A stretch of DNA of 9,776 nt from Acidobacteriota bacterium (GTDB taxonomy: Bacteria; Acidobacteriota; Thermoanaerobaculia; Gp7-AA8). A model generated the notes under the pieces. It was given only the letters and a program-made list of their open reading frames with translations, searched no databases and was not told the origin of the DNA. The stretch lies in assembly GCA_003223695.1 (NCBI GenBank), contig QHVY01000204.1:6705-16480 (forward strand). Direction: 5' to 3'. Positions 1-6,060 of this stretch are shown here, in pieces (within the stretch, counting starts at the first letter, position 1; every line of letters starts with the position of its first letter). The translations under genes were made by a program, and so were the position numbers.

Positions 1-383
1 GTTGCGCGCCCAATGACCAGCTCTCGCGCGAGAGGAATCGTGCGCCCTTCCCACAAAATTGCCCACGTGGACGGCTCGAAGGAAGAATCGCCGCAGAACG
101 CGTAGCCGATCCCATGGACCGTTCGAATGAAACGCGGTGTCTCGGATGAATCCTCGAGCGCGCGCCGCAACTCGGCGATGAGATTCTTGATGTTTTCCTC
201 TTCGACGGCCCGCCCTTCCCAAATCTCGTCGAGCAGCTCGCGCTTTCCGATCACCGCCGGCCGGCGGGCGATCAATAGGGCGAGGATGTCGAAGGCCTTT
301 CGGGAGAGGTGGACGCGCTTTCCGCGCCGGAGGAGGTCCCGCTGCGCGGAGTCAAAGGTGAAATCAGCAAATCGGACGGTCAT
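1..383 (-). CDS. Winged-helix DNA-binding / FHA-domain regulator (N-terminal part, runs off the window)
   Basis: The reading frame stays open from an ATG at 383 to the window edge, giving 127 residues; the C-terminus lies outside. Residues 1-97 form an OmpR/PhoB-type winged-helix domain: an N-terminal beta-sheet (VRFADFTFD, then LLRRGKRVHLSRKAFDIL), a recognition-helix region (EENIKNLIAELRRAL, about 62-76) and a wing hairpin ending TVHGIGYAF (88-96). A second domain begins at about residue 106 (TWAILWEGRTIPLA) and reaches VIGR at 123-126, the typical start of a forkhead-associated phosphothreonine-binding fold. There is no receiver domain in front, so this is not a classical response regulator. 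A winged helix joined to FHA suggests a transcription factor steered by Ser/Thr phosphorylation. That role is inferred from family knowledge, and its targets are unknown. It diverges from the gene at 449. The winged helix is clear; the FHA call rests on a short stretch. Confidence 0.85.
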   Translation of the reverse strand, partial: MTVRFADFTFDSAQRDLLRRGKRVHLSRKAFDILALLIARRPAVIGKRELLDEIWEGRAVEEENIKNLIAELRRALEDSSETPRFIRTVHGIGYAFCGDSSFEPSTWAILWEGRTIPLARELVIGRA

Positions 384-386
384 CGA

Positions 387-405
387 TCCTACCGATTTCC
401 TACCG
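387..405. promoter_or_regulatory. Direct repeat TCCTACCG x2 with 11-bp period in the divergent intergenic region
   Basis: TCCTACCG occurs at 387-394 and again at 398-405, exactly 11 bp apart, about one helical turn. It lies in the short gap between the divergent starts at 383 (minus) and 449 (plus), directly beside the regulator's start codon. Read on the minus strand it is GGTAGGA twice, and the copy nearer the ATG could also act as a weak ribosome-binding site. Same-face spacing fits an operator for the neighbouring winged-helix protein, but this is inferred from position and period only. Confidence 0.3.
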
Positions 406-448
406 CAGCCAGACGATTGTTGCGCTGTGCGGGCCGATCGTAGCATGC

Positions 449-820
449 ATGCACGCGATCGTTTTTGCCGCGCTCCTCTCCGTAGAGATCGCCACTCCGC
501 AGCGCTCGACCATCAGCCAGAGCCAGATCGAGGCATTCTGCAACGGAAAGAGCAATCTCGCCTGTACGATTTTCGACGAAAAGACACGTCTACGGACCGT
601 ACCTCGCATGTATCTGACCTCACCGCACTGGATGCGGCATGAGGGACTCCATATCGCCGACATGTTGTATTCGTTCCGAGCTTACGCAAACGAGACCGAT
701 GCGGACACATTCGCTTCGCGTGGTGAGTGTGAATCTCACGCGCTTGAGGCCATCCGCCGATTTCCGGAAGCATTGCGCGAATTTCAGCGCGCGACTACTC
801 TGCTGCGCGATGGCAGGTAG
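449..820 (+). CDS. Small putative exported protein with HEGLH metal-site motif (unknown function)
   Basis: This 123-residue protein is not one I recognise. Codon use is compatible with a real gene. The first ~17 residues (MHAIVFAALLSVEIATP) are short and hydrophobic and could be a weak signal peptide. The core reads WMRHEGLHIAD, with H64-E65-x-x-H68 matching the HExxH zinc-protease signature. Fourteen residues after H68 comes E82 in NETDAD, placed like the third ligand of gluzincin-type peptidases with an ExxAD helix. Cysteines at 31, 39 and 94 would suit an exported protein. The C-terminus is a charged helix (ALREFQRATTLLRDGR). The start is uncertain: the ATG at 449 has no clear ribosome-binding site and no downstream ATG keeps the N-terminus. 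The end overlaps the epimerase start by 11 bp (810-820), so the two may be translationally coupled. Function and peptidase activity are unproven. Confidence 0.6.
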   Translation: MHAIVFAALLSVEIATPQRSTISQSQIEAFCNGKSNLACTIFDEKTRLRTVPRMYLTSPHWMRHEGLHIADMLYSFRAYANETDADTFASRGECESHALEAIRRFPEALREFQRATTLLRDGR

Positions 821-1736
821 TATCCGCGTCATCGATTCGCACACCGAAGGCGAGCCGACCCGAATCATCATCGATGGCGGACCCGACCTCGGCGCAGGCT
901 CGCTCGCCGATCGCCGCGATCGATTCAGCCGCGACTTCGATCACTATCGCTCCGCAGTCGTCAATGAGCCGCGCGGCTCCGATGTCTATGTTGGCGCTCT
1001 GCTCGTTCCGCCGATCGATCCGAATTCGGCCACCGGTGTCATCTTCTTCAATAACGTCGGCTACTTGGGAATGTGCGGGCACGGCACCATCGGCGTCGTT
1101 ACCACGCTCGCGCACGTCGGTCGCATCAAGAAAGGCACGCATCGAATCGAGACGCCGGTCGGAGTCGTCACCGCGGAGTTGCACGACGATCGCTCGGTTT
1201 CGGTGCAGAACGTTCCGAGCTACCGGTTCGCGAAGAATGTCTCCGTCGACGGCATTTCGGGCGACATTGCATGGGGTGGGAATTGGTTCTTTCTCGCGAA
1301 TGACGCGCGCGAAGATCTCGATTTCGAACACGTCGACCATCTCACGGAAGTGACGTGGTCAATTCGCCGCGCGCTCGAGCGAGACGGGATGACGGGCGAT
1401 GGCGGCGCGGTCATCGATCACGTCGAGCTGTTCGGGCCGCCGCATCGACCGGACGCCGACAGTCGCAATTTCGTGCTTTGTCCAGGGAGAGCGTACGACC
1501 GATCGCCGTGCGGCACAGGTACCAGCGCAAAGCTGGCATGTCTCTACGAGGACGGGAAGCTCGCCGAAGGACAAATCTGGCGGCAGGAAAGCATCGTCGG
1601 CAGCCTGTTCGAAGGTCATGTGAATGTGATCGATGGCGCGATTCGGCCGACGATCCGCGGATCGGCGTACATCAACGCGGACTCGACGTTGATCATCGAT
1701 GAGTGCGATCCGTTTTGCTGGGGGATTCGTGCATAA
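810..1736 (+). CDS. 4-hydroxyproline 2-epimerase (proline racemase family)
   Basis: This 308-residue enzyme interconverts trans-4-hydroxy-L-proline and cis-4-hydroxy-D-proline, the first step of bacterial hydroxyproline degradation, without a cofactor. Both catalytic cysteines of the family are present: C89 in MCGHGTIG and C234 in SPCGTGTSAKLACL. Cysteine rather than threonine at the second site argues against trans-3-hydroxyproline dehydratase. The N-terminus IRVIDSHTEGEPTR and the internal GGNWFFL are family hallmarks, and D230 precedes the second catalytic loop. I chose the ATG at 810 because it gives the standard N-terminus and normal length (about 310); the in-frame ATG at 639 would add 57 unrelated residues lying over the preceding gene. 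There is no Shine-Dalgarno site, but TACTCT (796-801) lies 8 nt before the ATG and could be a weak -10 of a leaderless start. It is the first gene of the hydroxyproline cluster. Proline racemase is less likely given the neighbours. Confidence 0.93.
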   Translation: MAGSIRVIDSHTEGEPTRIIIDGGPDLGAGSLADRRDRFSRDFDHYRSAVVNEPRGSDVYVGALLVPPIDPNSATGVIFFNNVGYLGMCGHGTIGVVTTLAHVGRIKKGTHRIETPVGVVTAELHDDRSVSVQNVPSYRFAKNVSVDGISGDIAWGGNWFFLANDAREDLDFEHVDHLTEVTWSIRRALERDGMTGDGGAVIDHVELFGPPHRPDADSRNFVLCPGRAYDRSPCGTGTSAKLACLYEDGKLAEGQIWRQESIVGSLFEGHVNVIDGAIRPTIRGSAYINADSTLIIDECDPFCWGIRA

Positions 1737-1738
1737 CA

Positions 1739-1802
1739 ATCACCACAGAGAGGACGGACAGGACGGAGACGTCTTCGTCCTCTCCGTGCTCTCTGTGGTG
1801 AT
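1739..1802. repeat. Near-perfect 64-bp palindrome filling the gap between epimerase and flavoprotein genes
   Basis: The outer arms ATCACCACAGAGAG (1739-1752) and CTCTCTGTGGTGAT (1789-1802) are perfect 14-bp inverted repeats. The pairing continues inward (1753-1769 with 1772-1788) with 14 of 17 matches and a 2-nt loop, so RNA could fold into a 31-bp hairpin. The upstream stop ends at 1736 and the next ATG is at 1805, leaving 2 bp of non-palindromic sequence on each side. The right end, GGTGATC (1797-1803), matches the 3' part of the AGGAGGTGATC anti-anti-Shine-Dalgarno sequence in a usable register, so the element may supply the ribosome-binding site and also hide it in the stem. There is no U-tract, so an intrinsic terminator is unlikely. 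A dispersed REP-like repeat family is my inference. Confidence 0.85.
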
Positions 1803-1804
1803 CA

Positions 1805-3022
1805 ATGTCTAAGCACGTTCTGATCATCGGCGGCGGCGTCATCGGACTCTGCACCGCGTACTACACGGCGCAGCGTGGGCATCGCGTCACTGTTGTCGAT
1901 TGTGCTTCCGAGTCGGAGCTTGGCTGCTCGTACGGAAACGCAGGGATGATTACGCCGAGTCACTTCGTGCCGCTCGCGGCGCCAGGCGCGATTCGACTGG
2001 CGCTCAAGTGGATGTGGAATTCGGAGAGTCCGTTCTACATGAAGCCGCGGTTCGATTCGCGACTCATCGAATGGGCCTGGAAGTTTTATCGTGCCGCGAC
2101 CGTGGAGCACGTGACGCGATCGGCTCCGCTGATTCTCGATCTCAATCTCGCCGGCCGGGCGTGCTTCGTTGAGCTCGCGCGCGAGTGGGGCGATTTCAAG
2201 ATCGAGGAAAGAGGAATCGTCATGGTGTGCAACACCGAGGAAGGATTGGAGCACGAGTTGGCGACGGCGGAGTTGTCGCGCGAGCTCGGCCTAACAGTGG
2301 AGATCCTCGATGCGAAACGGCTCATGGCGATGGAGCCGAACCTTCGCATGACCGTCGCCGGCGGAATTTACTTTCCGAGCGACGCGTACCTCGCGCCGTG
2401 GCAATTCATGTCCGCACTCAAGAAGCGTGTACCGAGCGTGCGATGGAGCAGCACAGTCTCGTTGCGTGCGAACGGAAATCGTATCCAGGCGGACATCGAG
2501 GCCGATGAGTACGTGATCTGCGGCGGCGCGTGGTCATCGGGAATCGCACGCGATTTGAAATTGCATCTGCCGATGCAGGCCGGAAAAGGCTACAGCCTCA
2601 CGCTGCAGCAGCCGCGAAAGAAACCGGCGCACGCGATGATCTTGTCGGAGGCGCGCGTTGCAGTGACGCCGATGCTCAATGCGCTCCGTTTCGGCGGCAC
2701 GATGGAGATCACCGGCAACGATCTGTCGATCAATCCGTCGCGCGTGCGCGGGATCGTCAAGGCGGTGCCGAAGTATCTTCCCGAGTTCAACAACGACGAT
2801 TTTCAAGACGTGAAGCCGTGGGCCGGTCTGCGTCCGTGCTCGCCCGACGGCCTCCCGTACCTCGGCCGCTTCGCGCGCTACGAAAATCTCTCCGTCGCCA
2901 CCGGACACGCGATGATGGGCCTCAGCCTCGGGCCCATTACCGGTAAGCTGATGGCGCAGGTCTTATCGGGGGAACAGCCATCAATTGCGCTGGATTCGCT
3001 ATCGCCAGACCGCTACTCGTAA
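1805..3022 (+). CDS. FAD-dependent D-amino-acid dehydrogenase/oxidase, probable D-hydroxyproline dehydrogenase
   Basis: This 405-residue flavoprotein of the DAO/DadA family probably oxidises cis-4-hydroxy-D-proline to 1-pyrroline-4-hydroxy-2-carboxylate, passing electrons to the respiratory chain or oxygen. The N-terminal dinucleotide-binding fold is VLIIGGGVIGLCTAYY, with GxGxxG at residues 9-14 and the acidic end of strand 2 at D32 (VTVVD). The DadA-like motif SYGNAGMITPSH spans 42-53. Further FAD and substrate motifs are CGGAWS (239-244), AGKGYSLTL (259-267), PWAGLRPCSPDGLPYLGR (338-355) and ATGHAMMGLSLGPITG (365-380). Length is normal for the family and the frame is intact. Substrate choice is inferred from its place between the epimerase and the deaminase; by sequence alone a general D-amino-acid dehydrogenase is possible. 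I see no separate small-subunit genes of the heteromeric type. The start lies 2 bp after a strong palindrome. Confidence 0.9.
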   Translation: MSKHVLIIGGGVIGLCTAYYTAQRGHRVTVVDCASESELGCSYGNAGMITPSHFVPLAAPGAIRLALKWMWNSESPFYMKPRFDSRLIEWAWKFYRAATVEHVTRSAPLILDLNLAGRACFVELAREWGDFKIEERGIVMVCNTEEGLEHELATAELSRELGLTVEILDAKRLMAMEPNLRMTVAGGIYFPSDAYLAPWQFMSALKKRVPSVRWSSTVSLRANGNRIQADIEADEYVICGGAWSSGIARDLKLHLPMQAGKGYSLTLQQPRKKPAHAMILSEARVAVTPMLNALRFGGTMEITGNDLSINPSRVRGIVKAVPKYLPEFNNDDFQDVKPWAGLRPCSPDGLPYLGRFARYENLSVATGHAMMGLSLGPITGKLMAQVLSGEQPSIALDSLSPDRYS

Positions 3023-3118
3023 GAATTTCAAATTTCAAATTTCAAATGAAAAATTAAGAAATACGAGGACGGGGCCTTTTCTTCATTTTTCATTTGAAAT
3101 TTGGAAATTCGAAATTTC
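3023..3118. repeat. AT-rich imperfect inverted repeat between flavoprotein and deaminase genes
   Basis: The 19-bp arms CAAATTTCAAATGAAAAAT (3036-3054) and ATTTTTCATTTGAAATTTG (3085-3103) are perfect complements. Pairing extends outward to about 3023 and 3118 with two one-base bulges and a mismatch, and inward through AAGAAA (3056-3061) with TTTCTT (3078-3083). The left arm contains tandem AATTTCA units. It begins at the base after the flavoprotein stop codon. The arms are very AT-rich in an otherwise GC-rich window, while the loop is GC-rich (GAGGACGGGGCC), so the element looks foreign to its surroundings. It resembles a non-autonomous palindromic repeat (MITE- or REP-like). Copies elsewhere in the genome cannot be seen from here. 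It could also act as a 3' mRNA stabiliser. Confidence 0.85.
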
Positions 3119-3127
3119 AGACTCTCT

Positions 3128-3133
3128 TAGAAT
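3128..3133 (+). promoter_or_regulatory. Putative -10 box (TAGAAT) for a leaderless deaminase transcript
   Basis: TAGAAT matches five of six bases of the TATAAT consensus and lies 9 nt before the ATG at 3143. No Shine-Dalgarno-like purine stretch is present in that interval (GCTTGTCCC). This spacing places the transcription start at or near the A of the ATG, the arrangement of leaderless genes. There is no convincing -35 box. This would give the deaminase its own promoter downstream of the AT-rich palindrome. Confidence 0.4.
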
Positions 3134-3142
3134 GCTTGTCCC

Positions 3143-3978
3143 ATGAACTGGTCCGGCGTCATTCCCGCGATCACCACGCCATTTCGCGAAGATCTCAGCG
3201 TCGATCACGACTTTCTGGCGAAGCATGCGAAATGGATGATCGACAGCGGCTGTAGCGGCATCGTCGCACTCGGCTCGTTAGGCGAGGGAGCGACGCTCGA
3301 GTTTGACGAGAAACTAGCGGTGCTGCAGACACTCGTGCGCACGCTGCGCATCCCGATTGTGGCGACCATTTCGTCGCTGAGCACTTCCGCTGCCGTGCTG
3401 CTGGCGAAGAAAGCGGAAGACGGCGGCTGTAGTGGACTGATGGTGTTGCCGCCATACGTCTACTCGACCGACTGGCGCGAGATGAAAGCGCATGTCAGCG
3501 CCGTGCTGCGCGCGACGAAGCTCTCGTGCATGCTCTACAACAATCCGATCGCCTATCGCACGGATTTCCTGCCGGAGCAGATCGCCGAGCTCGCAGAAGA
3601 GCATTCGAATTTGCAGGCCGTTAAAGAATCAGCCGCAGACATCCGGCGGTTGACTTCGATTCGATCGCTGCTCGGCAACCGGCTGGCGATCTTCGTCGGC
3701 GTGGATGACTTGATCGTAGAAGGAATGGCGGCCGGCGCCGTCGGCTGGATTGCCGGTCTCGTCAACGCTTTGCCGCAGGAGACATCTATCGGTGGTTTCT
3801 CCCGCTTTTGCGCCTCGACACCGTGCCGAAATTTGTACAGCTGATCAAACTCGTACAGTCAGAAGTGGGGATGGGCAGCGAGCGCGTGCGCCCGCCGCGC
3901 CTGGAGCTCGCCGGCGACGAGCGCGAATCAGCGTTGCGTGTCATTCGCACGGCGCTAGCCTCGCGGCCGCGCGTATGA
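3143..3978 (+). pseudogene. 1-pyrroline-4-hydroxy-2-carboxylate deaminase (DapA/NAL family), disrupted by an internal deletion and frameshift
   Basis: The DHDPS/N-acetylneuraminate-lyase superfamily member of the hydroxyproline route deaminates 1-pyrroline-4-hydroxy-2-carboxylate to alpha-ketoglutarate semialdehyde. From the ATG at 3143 the barrel reads normally to residue 213 (...GLVNALPQE): GVIPAITTPF at the N-terminus, GSLGEGATL (44-52), Y132 in YNNP and the Schiff-base lysine K161 in AVKES. After codon 3779-3781 this frame drifts into unrelated residues and stops at 3844. The true C-terminus continues in a different frame from about 3784 (IYRWFLPLLRLDTVPKF...), remains open for 64 codons and stops with TGA at 3976-3978. 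Family members normally have about 18-20 residues (a helix, ESV.LF....G...EA..LY) between PQE and YRWF; here only 5 nt remain. The lesion is therefore a deletion of about 55 nt, not a one-base slip. As written, the product is 233 residues with no proper C-terminal helices and probably inactive. An assembly error cannot be excluded. Confidence 0.85.
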
Positions 3979-3984
3979 AGTGCT

Positions 3985-4040
3985 GCCCCTCACCCGATCC
4001 TTCGCTCCGCTCAGGACCACCCTCTCCCAAGATGAGGGGC
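3985..4040 (-). repeat. Palindromic intergenic element, copy A (GGGAGAGGGTGG / CCCCTCA type)
   Basis: The ends GCCCCTCA (3985-3992) and TGAGGGGC (4033-4040) are perfect 8-bp inverted repeats. Read on the minus strand, the element starts CCCCTCA, contains GGGAGAGGGTGG (plus-strand positions 4017-4028) and ends GGGTGAGGGG, the same order as copy B at 6344-6429 but shorter. It occupies nearly all of the gap between the deaminase stop (3978) and the dehydrogenase ATG (4045). Its outer edge supplies GAGGGG (4034-4039), exactly 5 nt before that ATG, a plausible Shine-Dalgarno site. Confidence 0.75.
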
Positions 4041-4044
4041 TCGT

Positions 4045-5412
4045 ATGACTGACGTCGATCGCCTTGCGCGCGCTGCATCCGATGCTTTCGCGAGCTACGG
4101 AGGTTTGAGCGGACGCAAAAAAGGCGAGCTGCTGCGAGCGATCGCGGAACGACTCGAAGCGAATGGCGATGCGATCGCGCAGCAAGCGGATCGCGAAACC
4201 TCACTGGGAATGCCGCGACTGAAAAGCGAGTTGGCGCGAACCTGCAATCAGATCCGAATGTTCGCCGCGCTGGTCGACGAAGGCTCATGGGTCGACGCGC
4301 GCATCGATCACGCGAAAGTCGATATCCGCTCGATGCGCCGGCCTCTCGGCCCGGTCGCGGTGTTCGGCGCGAGCAACTTTCCGCTCGCGTTTTCAGTCCC
4401 GGGCGGCGACACCGCATCGGCGCTCGCAGCCGGATGCCCGGTGATTGTCAAAGCGCATCCGGCGCACCCGGAGACGTCCAGGCTCACGGCGCGCGCCATT
4501 TCCGAAGTCACTCCCGAGGGCGTTTTTGCGCTGATCGAGGGATTTGAAGCTGGCGTGGAGCTCGTAAAGCACCCGCTGACCAAAGCGGTCGCCTTCACCG
4601 GCTCACGAAAAGGGGGACGCGCATTGATGGATGTGGCGGCGGCACGTCCGGAGCCGATCCCGGTATACGCGGAAATGGGCAGCATCAATCCGGTTTTCAT
4701 TCTGCCGCGCGCGATGCGTGAGCGCAGCGCGGACATCGCTGCCGGCCTGCACGCCTCCGTGACCGTCGGCGGGGGTCAGTTCTGCACGAATCCAGGTCTC
4801 GTCATCGCGAATCACGCGAACGAATTCGTCGATGATCTCGCCAAGCGGATGGCCGCGACGCAGTGTGCGCCGATGCTCACTTCCTCGATCGCCGATGCGT
4901 ACCGCGACGGCGTCGAAAAATTTGCGACGCTCGCCGATCGCCGTGCGTTCGTCGACAGTGGTGCGGCGCTGTTCATCACGAATGCCACCCGTTTTCTCGA
5001 GCAGGAGGAGTTGATGGACGAGGTGTTCGGCCCATCGACGCTTGTTGTCGAATGCGAATCGCGCGAGCGAATGCTCGAAGTTGCGCGAGCGCTCGAAGGG
5101 CAATTGACGGCGACCATTCATGCGGACGACGGCGACGACTATCAGGATCTATTGAAAATCCTGGAGACCAAAGTAGGACGCGTTGTTTTCAATGGATATC
5201 CGACCGGAGTCGAGGTGGTGCCGGCGATGGTGCACGGCGGACCATATCCAGCGACTTCCGACGGCCGCTCGACGTCCGTGGGCACGCGCGCAATCGAGCG
5301 CTTCACGCGATTTGTCGCCTGGCAAAACGCGCCGGAGGGGGCGTTGCCCGATGAGCTGAAGGAATCAAATCCGCTCGGAATCCGGCGGATAGTGGATGGG
5401 CGGCGTCCTTGA
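4045..5412 (+). CDS. Alpha-ketoglutarate semialdehyde dehydrogenase (aldehyde dehydrogenase family), short N-terminus
   Basis: This 455-residue NAD(P)-dependent dehydrogenase oxidises 2,5-dioxopentanoate to 2-oxoglutarate, the last step of hydroxyproline degradation. Catalytic residues are all visible: N111 in GASNFPLAFSVPGG, K136 in KAHPAHP, E210 in PVYAEMGSINPVF and nucleophile C247 in GGGQFCTNPGL. The SNFPLAFSVPGGDTASALAAG signature and C-terminal VVFNGYPTGVEV/MVHGGPYPAT fit the type III KGSA dehydrogenases. These usually run to about 525 residues. Here the protein opens at MTDVDRLARAASDAF, which matches the region around residue 50 of family members, so the early beta-strands are missing. 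The upstream in-frame stop at 4033 lies inside the palindromic element, so no longer start exists. Other gaps look internal (after AISEV and around RRAFVDSGAA). It may be a compact variant or partly decayed. GAGGGG, 5 nt upstream, fits a ribosome-binding site. Confidence 0.88.
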   Translation: MTDVDRLARAASDAFASYGGLSGRKKGELLRAIAERLEANGDAIAQQADRETSLGMPRLKSELARTCNQIRMFAALVDEGSWVDARIDHAKVDIRSMRRPLGPVAVFGASNFPLAFSVPGGDTASALAAGCPVIVKAHPAHPETSRLTARAISEVTPEGVFALIEGFEAGVELVKHPLTKAVAFTGSRKGGRALMDVAAARPEPIPVYAEMGSINPVFILPRAMRERSADIAAGLHASVTVGGGQFCTNPGLVIANHANEFVDDLAKRMAATQCAPMLTSSIADAYRDGVEKFATLADRRAFVDSGAALFITNATRFLEQEELMDEVFGPSTLVVECESRERMLEVARALEGQLTATIHADDGDDYQDLLKILETKVGRVVFNGYPTGVEVVPAMVHGGPYPATSDGRSTSVGTRAIERFTRFVAWQNAPEGALPDELKESNPLGIRRIVDGRRP

Positions 5413-5414
5413 AC

Positions 5415-5420
5415 TAAAAT
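5415..5420 (+). promoter_or_regulatory. Putative -10 box (TAAAAT) upstream of the TTG start of the PilZ gene
   Basis: TAAAAT lies 3 nt after the dehydrogenase stop codon and 7 nt before the TTG start at 5428, with no Shine-Dalgarno sequence in between (CATCCCC). This matches the spacing of a leaderless transcript beginning at the start codon, as proposed for 3128-3133. The -35 region is weak (GTGGAT at 5392-5397). The site would give the PilZ gene its own expression despite sitting directly behind the hydroxyproline genes. Confidence 0.4.
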
Positions 5421-5427
5421 CATCCCC

Positions 5428-6060
5428 TTGTCCGAAGTTTTCCGTATCGAGCCCCGTAACGAACGCCGCAGGAAACCTCGCGTCGTGCTGAGACATGGTC
5501 TCGTAGCACACTTCGGACCGCCGACGGTCATGGTGATTGATGCGAGCGAGACAGGAGCACGCATTGAGCACTTCTCGCCGGTCAACGTGGGCAAGAAAGC
5601 TCCAATTCGTTTCGAATGGGACAAAAGGCCGATTGCGGCCGAAGCCAGTGTGCTTTGGTCCCGTGTTCACTGGCTCGCCGACGCCGAGAGAGGCACGATC
5701 TTTCAATCGGGGCTGTGTTTCAGTGAACCTGTAAGCGGAATGCACGAGATGGTCACGAAGTTGATTGCGCGTTCCGCAGCCCAGCAGATTGCAAATGCAC
5801 GAGGGATCTCCGCGGCTGCTCAGCCCACCGCACAGTCGAGGGTGGAGCGCGCCTTCCTGCGCTGCGCGCTGATTGCAAACTTGCGGTGGGAGAAGCGTTG
5901 GACCGAGAGTTCGGAGCAACCCACGGCAGGATTCACAATTCCGAGCAGCGAGACGGACGAGGAGATTGATCAGCTGTGCGAGACGTACTTTAAAGCCGAT
6001 GACGAAGGACGAAAGCTCATCCAGGTCTTGGCGCGCCTCAGTGTCGACGGTCGCGCGTAA
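5428..6060 (+). CDS. PilZ-domain protein, probable cyclic-di-GMP receptor
   Basis: This 210-residue cytoplasmic protein has an N-terminal PilZ domain (about residues 8-105). The c-di-GMP-binding signature is present: an arginine-rich RNERRRKPR stretch containing RxxxR (R14 and R18), then DASETG (38-43), matching (D/N)xSxxG. The beta-barrel continues through VLWSRVHW to GLCFSEP. The remaining ~100 residues are helical and charged (VERAFLRCALIANLRWEKRW; EEIDQLCETYFKADDEGRKLIQVLARL), with no recognised domain; they may be a partner-binding or dimerising tail. TTG is chosen as start because it is the only usual start codon between the preceding stop and the RxxxR motif. The gene begins 15 bp after the dehydrogenase stop, in the same frame, but has no obvious link to hydroxyproline use. 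Its last 23 bp overlap the end of the convergent gene at 6038-6337. Confidence 0.85.
   Translation: MSEVFRIEPRNERRRKPRVVLRHGLVAHFGPPTVMVIDASETGARIEHFSPVNVGKKAPIRFEWDKRPIAAEASVLWSRVHWLADAERGTIFQSGLCFSEPVSGMHEMVTKLIARSAAQQIANARGISAAAQPTAQSRVERAFLRCALIANLRWEKRWTESSEQPTAGFTIPSSETDEEIDQLCETYFKADDEGRKLIQVLARLSVDGRA

Noticed and set aside
127..642. Plus-strand open frame opposite the regulator
   Set aside because: The winged-helix motifs lie on the minus strand; the plus frame is Arg/Ser-rich without features.
639..809. Upstream extension of the epimerase from an ATG at 639
   Set aside because: The added 57 residues do not resemble the family and overlap the gene at 449-820; the ATG at 810 gives the standard N-terminus and length.
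810..1736. trans-3-hydroxy-L-proline dehydratase
   Set aside because: That enzyme has threonine in place of the second catalytic cysteine; here SPCGTG keeps the cysteine.
1739..1802. Rho-independent terminator
   Set aside because: The hairpin is strong but followed by no T-run, and a co-oriented pathway gene starts 2 bp later.
3776..3800. Programmed ribosomal frameshift in the deaminase
   Set aside because: There is no slippery heptamer, and a frameshift could not restore the 18-20 missing residues between PQE and YRWF. A deletion explains both.
3143..3978. Dihydrodipicolinate synthase for lysine synthesis, or N-acetylneuraminate lyase
   Set aside because: Same superfamily, but GSLGE replaces the usual GTTGE, and the C-terminal WFLPLLRLDTVPKF stretch with hydroxyproline-pathway neighbours fits the pyrroline-hydroxycarboxylate deaminase.
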